Numbered from the stretch's first letter, positions 24,368 through 33,667 are shown. The stretch is DNA of 64,000 nt from CANJDH01 sp031430015 (GCA_031430015.1 JANPAR010000004.1:1-64000), one strand, 5' to 3'. Numbers and translations are program-made. The notes: generated by a model from the sequence alone, not told the origin.

Positions 24368-25546
24368 TTATTGCAGCGCCTGCGCACGCGCCGCCGACGC
24401 GAGATCGCCCTGGCGCGCAGCCAGCAAATACCAACGCCGTGCTTCGGGCAGATTGACCGGGATCAGAATGCCATTGCTGAGCAGATCGCCAATCAATTTT
24501 TGCGTGGCGGCACTGCCAGTGGCACCGAGCACGTTGGAATAGGACTGCAACTGTTTGCGGTCTTCGGCGATGGCCCATTTGGTATCGGCCAGCACGATCA
24601 TGTAGGCCTTGGCCAATTCGTTGCCGTGCGCGGCGGCGAGGGCCATCCAGCGGGTGCCGATGTCGCGGTCAAGTGCGGCGCCCTGGCCGAACAAAAACAT
24701 CAGGCCCAGATTGGCCTCGGCATCGCCATGGCTTTTTTGCGCGGCCATGCGGAAGTAGTCGCCGGCACGCTTGAAATCGGTCTCGACGCCGAGGCCTTTC
24801 CAGTACAGCACGCCAAGGTTGTTGAACCCGCGCGGTTCGCCGAGCGCAGCCGCGCGCTCATACCAGCCGCGCGCCGCGGCGAGGTCTTTTGGCACGCCCA
24901 CGCCATCGCGGTAATAATTTCCGAGGTTATCCATCGCAATCGCGAGGCCGGCGTCTGCGGCCCGTTGGTACAGCGCGATGGCGCGCGCGGGATCACGCGC
25001 CGCGCCTTCGCCGCGCGCGTAGGCATTGGCGAGCGTGTTGAGGGTGTTGGGTTCGCCGCGCGGCAGTGCCTGCTCGAGCCAGTACATCGCGCTGGCCGGG
25101 TCACGCTGCACGCCGATGCCGTCGGCATACATCACCGCGAGATTGGTTTGTGCGGCAGCGTGGCCGTTGCGCGCGCCGCGCTCGAACCAAGCCAGCGCCT
25201 GCGCGTAATCCTGTTTGATCACGTCACCATGAAAAAAGGCTGCGCCAATGCGCGCTTGCGCGGCCGGAATGTCCTGGTTTGCGGCTTTGAGAAACAGGTC
25301 AATCGCGCGCGGCAAATCACGCGGCACTTGCTTGCCGGGCAGCAATACTTCGGCGACGGCGTATTGCGCGTATTTGTTGCCGCGCGCGGCGAGCGGATCA
25401 AGCAGGCGTAAGGCGAGGGCAGCGTCGCCAATCTCGAACGCCGCCCAGCCGCTGCGCAGGCGTTCGTCGTCACTTTGGGCAACCGCAGCTGCTGCACTAC
25501 CGATCAAGACGATGGTGGAAATCCATATTCCGATCGTGTGTGTCAT
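24368..25546 (-). CDS. Sel1-repeat (TPR-like) periplasmic protein
   Basis: 392 residues from ATG 25546 (MTHTIGIWISTIVLIG) with a signal peptide ending AVAQS. It then holds a series of about nine Sel1-like 36-residue repeats, for example AQTNLAVMYADGIGVQRDPASAMYWLEQA and similar in pieces; each shows A-x-x-x-LG-x-x-Y-x-x-G-x-G-V. Sel1 repeats make a curved superhelix for protein binding; a role in envelope signalling or stress is inferred. It lies just downstream of hppA, separated by a terminator, on the same strand. Confidence 0.85.
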   Translation of the reverse strand: MTHTIGIWISTIVLIGSAAAAVAQSDDERLRSGWAAFEIGDAALALRLLDPLAARGNKYAQYAVAEVLLPGKQVPRDLPRAIDLFLKAANQDIPAAQARIGAAFFHGDVIKQDYAQALAWFERGARNGHAAAQTNLAVMYADGIGVQRDPASAMYWLEQALPRGEPNTLNTLANAYARGEGAARDPARAIALYQRAADAGLAIAMDNLGNYYRDGVGVPKDLAAARGWYERAAALGEPRGFNNLGVLYWKGLGVETDFKRAGDYFRMAAQKSHGDAEANLGLMFLFGQGAALDRDIGTRWMALAAAHGNELAKAYMIVLADTKWAIAEDRKQLQSYSNVLGATGSAATQKLIGDLLSNGILIPVNLPEARRWYLLAARQGDLASAARAQALQ

Positions 25547-25579
25547 GGCAACGGGCGAGGAAGGAAGCAAAACGGGACG

Positions 25580-25605
25580 AAAAAAAAGGCGGCCCGCAGG
25601 CCACC
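25580..25605 (-). terminator. Intrinsic terminator of hppA
   Basis: On the minus strand GGTGGCC pairs with GGCCGCC around TGCG (one G-U pair), followed by a run of eight T. It lies just past the hppA stop and before the Sel1 gene. Confidence 0.85.
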
Positions 25606-25632
25606 CGCAAATTCTAACGGAGCTTCAAACCA

Positions 25633-27696
25633 TCACAGCAGCGGCACGATCAGCAGTGCGACGATGTTGATGATCTTTATCAGCGGGTTAACCGCAGGGC
25701 CAGCCGTGTCTTTGTACGGGTCGCCCACGGTGTCACCGGTAACGGCCGCTTTGTGCGCGTCCGAGCCTTTGCCGCCGTAGTGGCCTTCTTCGATGTATTT
25801 CTTGGCGTTGTCCCATGCGCCGCCACCGGTACACATCGAAATCGCCACAAACAAGCCGGTAACGATGGTGCCCATCAGGACGCCGCCCAAAGCCTGCGGG
25901 CCGAGCAGCAGGCCCACCAGCACCGGCACCAGCACCGGCAGCAGCGACGGAATCATCATTTCCTTGATCGCCGCCGTGGTCAGCAGATCCACTGCACGCT
26001 CGTACTCCGGCTTGGCCGTGCCTTCCATAATGCCCTTGATCTCGCGGAACTGGCGGCGTACTTCTTCCACCACCGCACCGGCCGCGCGACCGACGGCTTC
26101 CATTGCCATCGCGCCGAAGAGGAAGGGGATCAGACCACCGATAAAGAGGCCAATCACCACCTTGTGGTCGGCGAGGTCAAATGCGAAATGCATTTTTTTC
26201 GCAGCTTCGAGCGCGTGCGTGTAGTCGGCGAAGAGCACTAGGGCGGCGAGGCCGGCCGAACCAATCGCATAGCCTTTGGTCACGGCCTTGGTCGTGTTAC
26301 CGACCGCGTCGAGCGGATCAGTCACAGCGCGCACGGACTCGGGCAACTCGCTCATCTCGGCGATGCCACCCGCGTTGTCGGTGATCGGTCCGTAGGCGTC
26401 GAGTGCAACCACGAAGCCGGACATTGAAAGCATCGAAGTTGCCGCAGTGGCGAAGCCGTACAGGCCGGCAAACGCAAACGACAGGTAGATCGCCAGACAC
26501 ACCACGATCACCGGCCAGCCGGTCGACTTCATCGATACGGCTATGCCGGCGATGATGTTGGTAGCATGACCCTTGGTCGATGCTTCGGCGACATACTTGA
26601 CCGGATAAAAATCGGTACCGGTGTAGTACTCCGTGATGTAAACCAGCAGGCCGGTGAGGCCGAGGCCGACCACACAGCACATCCACAAACGCCACACCGC
26701 GCCGGTGGCAAAGCCGTCGCCCGCGAGTGCCGCGTCGGGGATGAACATTTGCGTGACCGGATAAAACGCGATTAGCGAGAGCACGCCGGCCACGGCGAGG
26801 CCGCGATACAGCGCGTTCATGATTTTGCCGCCGTCACGTGCCTTGACAAAGAAACAGCCGACGATAGAGGCTATGATCGACACCGCGCCCAGCACCAGCG
26901 GGTAAACAATGCCCGCATCGCTTCCCTTGATCAGGAGCGCGCCAAGCACCATGGTGGCGATCAGGGTCACCGCATAGGTCTCAAACAGGTCAGCGGCCAT
27001 ACCGGCGCAGTCGCCGACGTTGTCACCGACGTTGTCGGCGATCACGGCGGGGTTGCGCGGGTCATCTTCGGGAATGCCGGCTTCCACTTTGCCAACCAGG
27101 TCGGCGCCGACGTCGGCACCCTTGGTGAAAATGCCGCCGCCCAGACGGGCGAAGATCGAGATCAACGAGGCACCGAAGCCCAAGCCGATCATCGGTTTCA
27201 ACAAGTCGGCATTGGACATGGTCACGCCAAGGCCGTGCGGCGCGGCACCTTTGAGCACCATGTAAAAACCAACCACTCCGATCAGGCCGAGACCTACAAC
27301 TAGCATGCCGGTGATCGCGCCACCGCGGAAGGCGACGTCCAGCGCGGGAGAGATGCCGCCGGTTGCGGCCTGCGCAGTGCGCACATTGGCGCGCACCGAA
27401 ACGTTCATGCCGATGAAGCCCGCCACGCCCGAGAGAAGTGCACCGACAAAGAAGCCCGCCGCCGTCATCGGCCCCAGCACAATCCCGAGGATCACCATGA
27501 TGATGACGCCGACCACGGTGATGGTGGCGTACTGGCGCTTCAGGTAGGCCTGCGCACCCGCCTGAATTGCGGCAGCGATTTCCTGCATGCGCGCGTTGCC
27601 GGTGGGCAGGGCGAGAATCCATTTGAATGTAAAAAAGCCATACGCGACCGCGATCAAACCGCAGACGATGGCAATCCACAATGCTGCTTGAGACAT
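25633..27696 (-). CDS. hppA: Membrane-bound proton-translocating pyrophosphatase
   Basis: 687 residues, about 16 membrane spans. The substrate site motif GADVGADLVGKVEAG and DNVGDNVGDCAG are complete. The potassium-dependence signature reads GNTTKAVTKG: lysine in the diagnostic position (K of NTTKA) indicates the potassium-independent, H+-pumping type. It hydrolyses pyrophosphate and pumps protons outward. It lies on the minus strand after adk and ends at a strong terminator. Confidence 0.97.
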   Translation of the reverse strand: MSQAALWIAIVCGLIAVAYGFFTFKWILALPTGNARMQEIAAAIQAGAQAYLKRQYATITVVGVIIMVILGIVLGPMTAAGFFVGALLSGVAGFIGMNVSVRANVRTAQAATGGISPALDVAFRGGAITGMLVVGLGLIGVVGFYMVLKGAAPHGLGVTMSNADLLKPMIGLGFGASLISIFARLGGGIFTKGADVGADLVGKVEAGIPEDDPRNPAVIADNVGDNVGDCAGMAADLFETYAVTLIATMVLGALLIKGSDAGIVYPLVLGAVSIIASIVGCFFVKARDGGKIMNALYRGLAVAGVLSLIAFYPVTQMFIPDAALAGDGFATGAVWRLWMCCVVGLGLTGLLVYITEYYTGTDFYPVKYVAEASTKGHATNIIAGIAVSMKSTGWPVIVVCLAIYLSFAFAGLYGFATAATSMLSMSGFVVALDAYGPITDNAGGIAEMSELPESVRAVTDPLDAVGNTTKAVTKGYAIGSAGLAALVLFADYTHALEAAKKMHFAFDLADHKVVIGLFIGGLIPFLFGAMAMEAVGRAAGAVVEEVRRQFREIKGIMEGTAKPEYERAVDLLTTAAIKEMMIPSLLPVLVPVLVGLLLGPQALGGVLMGTIVTGLFVAISMCTGGGAWDNAKKYIEEGHYGGKGSDAHKAAVTGDTVGDPYKDTAGPAVNPLIKIINIVALLIVPLL

Positions 27697-27891
27697 TGTC
27701 TCCTCCGATGTTGTGAAAATACTTAGGGACTCTGGGCGCGGCGCTTAGGGTTGCGCGAACCACTGCGCAAGCCCCCCAGTGACTCTTGAGACTGCCTGGA
27801 TCACTTTGGGTCCGTGGGTCTGGCCGCCGCCAGAAAAACTTTGTAATTGTAAAGGATTCAGCCTGCGAAGATGCTACGGCGCATGTGATGT

Positions 27892-27909
27892 GCGCCTGCA
27901 AACAGGCGC
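27892..27909 (-). terminator. Hairpin at the 3' end of adk
   Basis: GCGCCTG (27892-27898), CAAA, CAGGCGC (27903-27909) form a 7-bp perfect hairpin right after the adk stop on the minus strand. No T-tract follows, so it may be a processing hairpin rather than a complete intrinsic terminator. Confidence 0.4.
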
Positions 27910-27921
27910 CCGCGCCGCAGC

Positions 27922-28575
27922 CTACTTGAGTGCGCTGAACGCGCGCGCGCGCACGGCATCGACCGCGCCCAGACCATCGATCTTGCGGTACTGCGGCGCG
28001 CCCGGCTTGCCACTTTTGGACCAGCCGGTGTAGTAGCCCACAAGGGCTTCGGTCTGTTCGTGATACACGTTGAGGCGCTTGGCGACAGTCTCTTCCCTGT
28101 CGTCGTCGCGCTGGATCAAGGGTTCGCTCGTCACATCATCGAGGCCCGCAATCTTGGGAGGGTTGAACTTGATGTGATAGGTGCGTCCGCTCGACAGATG
28201 TACGCGGCGACCGCTCATGCGCGTGACGATTTCGCGATCGGGCACGTCGATTTCGAGCACGAAGTCAATACCGACACCCGCGTCCTTCATCGCATCTGCT
28301 TGCGGAATCGTGCGCGGAAAGCCGTCGAACAAATAGCCCTTTTGGCAATCGTCCTGCTTCAAGCGCTCCTTGACCAGGCCGATGATGATGTCATCCGACA
28401 CGAGACCGCCGGCGTCCATCACCTGTTTGGCGGCAAGGCCAAGATCGGTGCCCGCTTTCACAGCGGCACGCAGCATGTCGCCGGTGGAGATTTGTGGAAT
28501 GCCGAATCGTTCCTTGATCGCGTTGGCTTGCGTGCCTTTACCCGCGCCTGGCGGGCCCAAGAGGATGAGGCGCAT
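27922..28575 (-). CDS. adk: Adenylate kinase
   Basis: 217 residues from ATG 28575 (MRLILLGPPGAGKGTQ), the usual start. P-loop GPPGAGKGT, NMP-binding region, FDGFPRT, and a lid with the non-zinc type GRTYHIKFNPPK. It equilibrates ATP, ADP and AMP. A GGAG Shine-Dalgarno lies 9 bases before. The gene is 102 bases downstream of kdsB on the same strand. Confidence 0.97.
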   Translation of the reverse strand: MRLILLGPPGAGKGTQANAIKERFGIPQISTGDMLRAAVKAGTDLGLAAKQVMDAGGLVSDDIIIGLVKERLKQDDCQKGYLFDGFPRTIPQADAMKDAGVGIDFVLEIDVPDREIVTRMSGRRVHLSSGRTYHIKFNPPKIAGLDDVTSEPLIQRDDDREETVAKRLNVYHEQTEALVGYYTGWSKSGKPGAPQYRKIDGLGAVDAVRARAFSALK

Positions 28576-28659
28576 GAATGTTGTCTCCGGAAAATGGGTT
28601 TTGTTTACGGTCGATTCTAGCGTGAAAGGGCGGTCCTCTTGGCCCCTCTTTGTGGCTGA

Positions 28660-28680
28660 CTGCTCACTGCTCACTGTTCA
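28660..28680. repeat. Three 7-bp tandem repeats at the kdsB stop
   Basis: CTGCTCA, CTGCTCA, CTGTTCA read on the plus strand; the third copy contains the kdsB stop (TGA on the minus strand). Short and probably a simple duplication. Confidence 0.5.
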
Positions 28681-29484
28681 ATGTTGACTATACAAGCGGC
28701 GCACCAGCGCGAGATCGCTGGCGGTATCCACCCCGGGAGCTGCGGTGGCTGCAGTGACGTGGACGGCGACGCGGTGGCCGTGCCAGAGTGCGCGCAGTTG
28801 TTCAAGCGCCTCGAACTGTTCAATCGGGGCAGGCGCCAGCGCGGGAAACAATTTGAGAAACGCCACGCGATAGGCATAAATGCCCATATGGCGGTAGATC
28901 GGCAAGCCAGCAGGAACGGCGGACGGTACATGCTCACGCGCCGCCGCAAAGGCATCGCGCGCCCACGGAATCGCGGCGCGCGAAAAATACAGCGCCGTGT
29001 TGCGCGCGTCGAGCACCACCTTCACGATGTTGGGGTTGAACACCTCGGCCGCATCGCTCAAGGGGTGGCAAGCGGTGGCGAGTGCGCAATCGGGACGGGC
29101 CGCCAATTCGTCCGCAACCGCGCCAATCAGCGCAGCTGCAATCAGCGGCTCATCGCCCTGCACATTGACCACGAAAGTGTCATCGGAGAGACCGAGCAGG
29201 GCAGCGGCTTCAGCGAGGCGGTCAGTGCCGGAGGCGTGATTTGCACTCGTCATCAAGGCGCGAAAGCCGTGCGCCTCGACCGCCGCTTTGATCTCGGCAT
29301 CATCGGTAGCCACACACACTTGCGCTGCACCGCTCTGCGCCGCTTTTTCCGCGACGCGCACCACCATCGGTTTGCCACCGATATCGGCGAGCACCTTGTC
29401 CGCCAGGCGCGACGACGCGCGACGTGCCGGAATCAGCGCGACAAACGACGTCAAGCGAGCTGGGGCCAAGCTGGTTGGGGTCAA
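28678..29484 (-). CDS. kdsB: 3-deoxy-manno-octulosonate cytidylyltransferase
   Basis: 268 residues (TTG start at 29484). It has the nucleotidyltransferase start ALIPARRASSRLADKVL, then VQGDEPLI and the C-terminal region. The enzyme makes CMP-Kdo, which donates Kdo to lipid A. The TTG overlaps the stop codon of the preceding small gene by 4 bases (TTGA), a sign of coupled translation; an internal TTG at 29454 is an alternative start. Lies between the Trm112-like gene and adk. Confidence 0.95.
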   Translation of the reverse strand: MTPTSLAPARLTSFVALIPARRASSRLADKVLADIGGKPMVVRVAEKAAQSGAAQVCVATDDAEIKAAVEAHGFRALMTSANHASGTDRLAEAAALLGLSDDTFVVNVQGDEPLIAAALIGAVADELAARPDCALATACHPLSDAAEVFNPNIVKVVLDARNTALYFSRAAIPWARDAFAAAREHVPSAVPAGLPIYRHMGIYAYRVAFLKLFPALAPAPIEQFEALEQLRALWHGHRVAVHVTAATAAPGVDTASDLALVRRLYSQH

Positions 29485-29660
29485 GCGAGTTCGGCGTCGG
29501 TCAGCGCGCGTGCTTCTTCTTCGAGCATGACGGGGATGCCGTCGCGCACTGGATAGGCGAGGCGCGCTGAACGCGAAATCAATTCCTGCCTGTCTCGGTC
29601 GTAGACCAGCGGCCCCTTGGTGATCGGGCAGACCAGAATTTCAAGCAGCTTGGTGTCCAC
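29481..29660 (-). CDS. Trm112 family protein (YcaR-like)
   Basis: 59 residues, GTG start at 29660. It reads VDTKLLEILVCPITKGPL, then the strand AYPVRDGIPVML, and ends TDAELA. The YcaR pattern CPxxKGxL and YPxRDGIPxML is clear, though only one CPxxKG cysteine is kept and the usual zinc-finger cysteines are largely absent. It overlaps the lpxK end (29641) by 20 bases and the kdsB start by 4, the standard lpxK-ycaR-kdsB arrangement. It is small enough to be missed by gene finders. Confidence 0.9.
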   Translation of the reverse strand: MDTKLLEILVCPITKGPLVYDRDRQELISRSARLAYPVRDGIPVMLEEEARALTDAELA

Positions 29661-30732
29661 GCAGACTCTCCAGAATCAACTCGATCAACACGCCGTCGAC
29701 TTGTGCCATCACTGGTAAAACCCAGATGCGATCATCATTGAGTGAAGCACATTTTAGCGCGTCCTTTTCGGTGATGATCAGGATGTCTGCATTGATCGCA
29801 GTGAGATCAGCGCGCGTGTACGCGTGGTGGTCGGGGAATACGTGTTCGGTAAAGCTGGGGCCATGATTAACGGCAACTTCACTCACATTGGCGGTACCGT
29901 CGCCAAGACCCTTGACGCCAAGGCCCCCGGCGCGCAGGGCGGCGAAAAAGCGCGCCGGATTGCCGATGCCCGCCATGGCAGCAATGCGGCCATGTGGCGC
30001 GCGCGCAGCCAGCGCGGCGAGTGTGCTGGTGTCCGCTTGGTTGCTCAACCGGTAGCAAAGCTGCGGCACCAATTTCATCTGTTGCATGGCTGGAAAGCGT
30101 TGGTGCAAGCTGTTTTTAGCCGCAATTCCGCCAGAATCGTTGACTACCAAGGCTGTCAGGGTGGCGGCGCGTGACAAAGGCTCGCGCAATGGCCCGGCGG
30201 GCAACAGGCAACCGTTGCCTGCGCCGCGTTCGTCGAATACGGCGATCTCGATGTCGCGCGCGAGCGCGTAGTGCTGCAAGCCATCATCGCTGATGATGAC
30301 GTTGACTTCAGGGTATGCCGCGAGCAGCGTGCGGCCAGCGCGCGCACGATCGACATCAACAAATACCGGCACGCGCGCGGCCCGCGCGATCAACAGAGGT
30401 TCGTCGCCGCTGTTGGTGGGAGCGCTTTCCAGCGTGACCTCCACGCTCCCCGTTGGCTCGGTGTTGTTGCGCCCATAGCCGCGGCTGATGGCGCCAGGCC
30501 GCCAGCCCTGCTCGCGCAGCGCTTTGACCAGGGCAATCACCAACGGGGTTTTGCCGCTGCCGCCAATTGTGAGGTTGCCGACCACTATGACCGGTACCGG
30601 CAGGCGTTGCGCGGCCAGCACGCCGCTGCGGTACAAGGCGCGGCGCACGATTGCCGCACATCCGAAAAGCACGGCCAGCGGCACCAACAACACGCAGCGA
30701 ACGGTAAGCCTGGGTAGCCACCAGTCGCGCAC
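29641..30732 (-). CDS. lpxK: Tetraacyldisaccharide 4'-kinase
   Basis: 363 residues (GTG start at 30732). It has an N-terminal membrane helix, the P-loop VVGNLTIGGSGKTPLVIAL, and the family's SRGYG and ISDDGLQHYALARDIEI motifs. It phosphorylates lipid A at the 4' position at the inner membrane. It is followed by the Trm112-like gene with an overlap and preceded by exbD; the set encodes late lipid A/Kdo steps. Confidence 0.96.
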   Translation of the reverse strand: MRDWWLPRLTVRCVLLVPLAVLFGCAAIVRRALYRSGVLAAQRLPVPVIVVGNLTIGGSGKTPLVIALVKALREQGWRPGAISRGYGRNNTEPTGSVEVTLESAPTNSGDEPLLIARAARVPVFVDVDRARAGRTLLAAYPEVNVIISDDGLQHYALARDIEIAVFDERGAGNGCLLPAGPLREPLSRAATLTALVVNDSGGIAAKNSLHQRFPAMQQMKLVPQLCYRLSNQADTSTLAALAARAPHGRIAAMAGIGNPARFFAALRAGGLGVKGLGDGTANVSEVAVNHGPSFTEHVFPDHHAYTRADLTAINADILIITEKDALKCASLNDDRIWVLPVMAQVDGVLIELILESLRGHQAA

Positions 30733-30794
30733 GAGTGAGGAGAGCAGGGACAGGGGTAGAGAGAGGGTCAGGGCAGGGACAGAAGTGTCCCAGC

Positions 30795-31214
30795 CTACTT
30801 CGTTGTAGTGCTCTGCGTGGTGAATGTCACCTGGCCGAGACCAGCCATTTGCGAGGCCTGCATCACCACCACCACCGCCTGGTGGGTCGCTTGCGCGTCG
30901 GCGTTGATCACCACCACCGGGTCTTTCTTGCCGGCAGCGGCCGCCTTGAGATCAGCGGAGAGGCCATCGACATTCGTGAATGCGATGGTCTTGCCGTTGA
31001 TCGCATACTTGCTGCCCGCCGTGATGCCGACGTTGACTTCATTTGGTCGTTCCAATTGCTTCTCGGCATCTGCTGTTGGCAGGTTGATCTGCAGCTCAGC
31101 GTACTTGGAATAGGTCGTGGTGACCATCAAAAAAATCAGGATCACCAGCAGCACGTCGATCAAGGGGATGAAATTGATCTCCGGCTCTTCAGGTGCTTTG
31201 CGGCGGAAATTCAT
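30795..31214 (-). CDS. exbD: Biopolymer transport protein ExbD/TolR family
   Basis: 139 residues: one transmembrane segment after a short N-terminus (FIPLIDVLLVILIFLMVTT) carrying the conserved Asp of the channel, then a periplasmic domain rich in VVINADAQATHQAVVVVMQ. It works with ExbB to power TonB or Tol-type outer membrane transport. 93 bases follow exbB. Alternative: the TolR paralogue. Here it heads the lpxK operon. Confidence 0.93.
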   Translation of the reverse strand: MNFRRKAPEEPEINFIPLIDVLLVILIFLMVTTTYSKYAELQINLPTADAEKQLERPNEVNVGITAGSKYAINGKTIAFTNVDGLSADLKAAAAGKKDPVVVINADAQATHQAVVVVMQASQMAGLGQVTFTTQSTTTK

Positions 31215-31307
31215 GGTGCGTTTGTCTTATGGCTGTCTTGTGGTTCGTGGCAGAGCAGGGGCAGACCGGTGCTGGTGCAACGAGGCAATGGCCGCTGCAG
31301 TGCGCGG

Positions 31308-31916
31308 TCAGGCCTTGCGGTCGCCGTGCGCGAGGTCGAGCAGCTTGATCGCACTTTGTTCCATCTCGACCACGTAGTCTTCGACGCAACCGCGGAAGTA
31401 GCGGTAAAAAATCAGCGCAGGCACGGCAATCATGATGCCGAAGCCGGTGTTGTAGAGCGCGACCGAAATGCCGTGGGCGAGCGCTTGCGGGTTGGTGCCG
31501 GAGGGCGACTGGCTGCCGAAAATTTCGATCATGCCGACCACCGTGCCGAACAATCCCATCAGCGGCGATGCGGTGGCGATGGTGCCGAGACCGTTGAGAA
31601 AGCGTTCGAGTTCATGCGTGACGATGCGACCGGACTCTTCTATCGCTTCCTTCATTACATAGCGCGAGCTTTTGTCATTGCGCAGACCGGCGGCGAGCAC
31701 ACGACCAAGGGGAGAATTGTTTTCGACCTTATCGATCACTTCGGAGGTGATCTGCTTGTTTTTGTACAGGCCGAGCACCTCGGGCAGCAGTTGCGCGGGC
31801 AGCACTTTGGATTTGCGCAAAGCCAGCAGGCGTTCGATAATCAGCGCCACCGAGATGATCGAAGCGAGCAGCAGCGGGTAAATTGGCCAGCCCGCTTCAT
31901 TGATGATTTTCCACAC
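31308..31916 (-). CDS. exbB: MotA/TolQ/ExbB proton channel family protein
   Basis: 202 residues (GTG start at 31916, MWKIINEAGWPIYPLLLAS). Three transmembrane segments, and the conserved channel region ATASPLMGLFGTVVGMIEIF followed by GISVALYNTGFGIMIAVPALIFY (in pieces). It forms the proton channel for ExbD. It is the first gene of the minus-strand run exbB-exbD-lpxK-Trm112-kdsB-adk, and a DnaA-box pair lies about 100 bases upstream. Confidence 0.94.
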   Translation of the reverse strand: MWKIINEAGWPIYPLLLASIISVALIIERLLALRKSKVLPAQLLPEVLGLYKNKQITSEVIDKVENNSPLGRVLAAGLRNDKSSRYVMKEAIEESGRIVTHELERFLNGLGTIATASPLMGLFGTVVGMIEIFGSQSPSGTNPQALAHGISVALYNTGFGIMIAVPALIFYRYFRGCVEDYVVEMEQSAIKLLDLAHGDRKA

Positions 31917-32018
31917 AGCGCAAATCCCTTTACAAAATGATGTCAGTTAGGCGCGCACCGCATCGGCTGCGGCGATACTCCCTGAGAACGGCAGCAAGTG
32001 TAGCCGAAACATCGCGCT

Positions 32019-32061
32019 CTTATCCACACATGCGGTGGATAAGTCTGTGGAAATCCTGTGG
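32019..32061. promoter_or_regulatory. DnaA-box pair in the exbB-xseA intergenic region
   Basis: TTATCCACA (32020-32028) is a perfect DnaA box. An inverted copy GGTGGATAA (32034-32042) is an 8/9 match. The outer 9 bp CTTATCCAC/GTGGATAAG form an exact inverted repeat. Two further half matches (CTGTGGAA and CCTGTGGG) follow to 32061. The pattern resembles a DnaA-binding cluster between the two divergent genes. Confidence 0.55.
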
Positions 32062-32154
32062 GCGGGAGCGCGCAAGGGCTTGTGGCGCAAGGACTTGTAT
32101 TAGGGTGCCTGCGAAATACGCAGCGCCGCCGGGAAACCACCGGGCGAGGCCTGC

Positions 32155-33576
32155 ATGCTGAGCCGACCGGATTTTGAATTGAGCGCAGGCGTCGGCACTG
32201 CGCCAAGCGCAGCTGACGCCGCCTGCTCTGTCTCGGAACTCAACCGCCGCGCGCGCAGCCTGCTTGAAGGCGCGATTGGCCGTGTGCGCGTGCGTGGCGA
32301 AATCTCCGGTTTCAGCCGCGCCGCCTCGGGGCACATTTATTTTTCACTCAAGGACGAAGGGGCGCAGGTGCGCTGCGCGCTTTGGCGCAGCAAGGCGGGC
32401 GCGCTCTCGTTCGAGCCGAAAAACGGCGACGCGGTTGAAGTGCGCGCTTCCGTCACGCTGTTCGAAGCGCGCGGGGAATACCAGTTGAGTATCGAGTCGA
32501 TGCGCCGTGCCGGCGCGGGTGCGCTGTACGAACAATTTTTGCGTCTGAAAGACAAGCTCGCCGGCGAGGGGCTGTTCGACGCAGAGCGCAAGCGTGCGTT
32601 GCCTGCGATGCCGCGCGGCATCGGCGTCGTCACCTCGTTGCAGGCGGCGGCGCTGCGCGACGTGCTCGCCACGCTGGCGCGCCGCGCGCCGATGACTCCA
32701 GTGATCGTGTTTCCCGCGCCGGTGCAGGGCGAAGGTGTGGCGGCGCTGATCGCCACTGCGATTGGAGAGGCAGGACGATATGCAGACACCGCTCAGCCAG
32801 CGGGCCACTATGGACGCAGGGCTGCGGTGATTGACGTGCTCATCGTCTGCCGTGGCGGTGGCTCGATGGAAGATTTGTGGGCGTTCAACGAAGAAGTGGT
32901 CGCGCGCGCGATCGCTGCCTGCCCGGTGCCGGTGGTTTCGGGCGTTGGACACGAAACCGATTTCACGATTACCGACTGGGTCGCTGACCTGCGCGCGCCA
33001 ACGCCGACCGCGGCAGCGGAACTGGTGAGCCCCGATATCGAAGACATGCAAGCGCAACTGGCAAGCGCAGCGGCCGCGCTCTCGCAGGCCACGGCGCGCT
33101 GCCTGGTGGACGCACAACAGCGGCTCGACTGGCTGGCGCGCGCGTTGGTGCCGCCCTCCGCACGCCTGGCGATGCAGCGGCAGCGCCTCACGCATCTGTG
33201 CGCGCGGCTGCGCGCCGTGACGGCATCCGCTCTGGCCGCACACGCTGCGCGCTGCGCGCAAGCACAGGGGCGGCTGCGTGCGCCGCGGCTGGCGCGGCAA
33301 CTATTGCAACTAGCCCATGCACGCAAACGCTTGACTGGCGCGGCTCTTGGTGGCATGACGGCCCAAGAGGCGCATCTGGAGAGGCTCTTGGGGGCGTTGC
33401 AGCTGTTGAATCCCCAACGCGTGTTGGAGCGTGGCTTTGCCATTGTGAGCAATGCGCAGGGGCGCGTGGTGCGCGATGCCAATTCGCTGGCGGCACACGA
33501 CGTGCTGGACATCGTGCTTGCCAGCGGTGGGGTGGCGGCGAGTGTGACCAATGTGACCAAGGTACGCCTGCCTTAA
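32155..33576 (+). CDS. xseA: Exodeoxyribonuclease VII large subunit
   Basis: 473 residues: an N-terminal OB-fold (SVSELNRRARSLLEGAIGRV and VRGEISGFSRAASGHIYFSL, in pieces), then the catalytic and coiled-coil domain with VVISRGGGS-like VCRGGGSMEDLWAFNEEVVARA and the VISGVGHETDFT-like SGVGHETDFTITDWVADLR. It degrades single-stranded DNA with XseB. Its 3' end is copied twice downstream as degenerate repeats. No xseB lies beside it. Confidence 0.95.
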   Translation: MLSRPDFELSAGVGTAPSAADAACSVSELNRRARSLLEGAIGRVRVRGEISGFSRAASGHIYFSLKDEGAQVRCALWRSKAGALSFEPKNGDAVEVRASVTLFEARGEYQLSIESMRRAGAGALYEQFLRLKDKLAGEGLFDAERKRALPAMPRGIGVVTSLQAAALRDVLATLARRAPMTPVIVFPAPVQGEGVAALIATAIGEAGRYADTAQPAGHYGRRAAVIDVLIVCRGGGSMEDLWAFNEEVVARAIAACPVPVVSGVGHETDFTITDWVADLRAPTPTAAAELVSPDIEDMQAQLASAAAALSQATARCLVDAQQRLDWLARALVPPSARLAMQRQRLTHLCARLRAVTASALAAHAARCAQAQGRLRAPRLARQLLQLAHARKRLTGAALGGMTAQEAHLERLLGALQLLNPQRVLERGFAIVSNAQGRVVRDANSLAAHDVLDIVLASGGVAASVTNVTKVRLP

Positions 33577-33667
33577 ATACAACCGCCTTATAACCTGAGG
33601 CCAAGGAGCGCTGGCGTTAAATGCGACGACCTTAAATTGTGACCAAGGCGCGGCTGCCCTAAAATGC
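33553..33667 (+). repeat. Three degenerate direct repeats derived from the xseA 3' end
   Basis: Units of about 28 bases at 33553-33580, 33597-33624 and 33639-33667 share the pattern GTGACCAAGGnnCGCnTGCC(T)TAAAT(A)GC, with spacings of 44 and 42. The first unit overlaps the xseA stop; the others lie in the gene-free gap before sodB. They look like tandem duplication of the gene end. Confidence 0.6.

Noticed and set aside
32019..32061. Chromosome origin (oriC)
   Set aside because: DnaA boxes are few and the usual neighbours dnaA, dnaN, gyrB and rpmH are absent.
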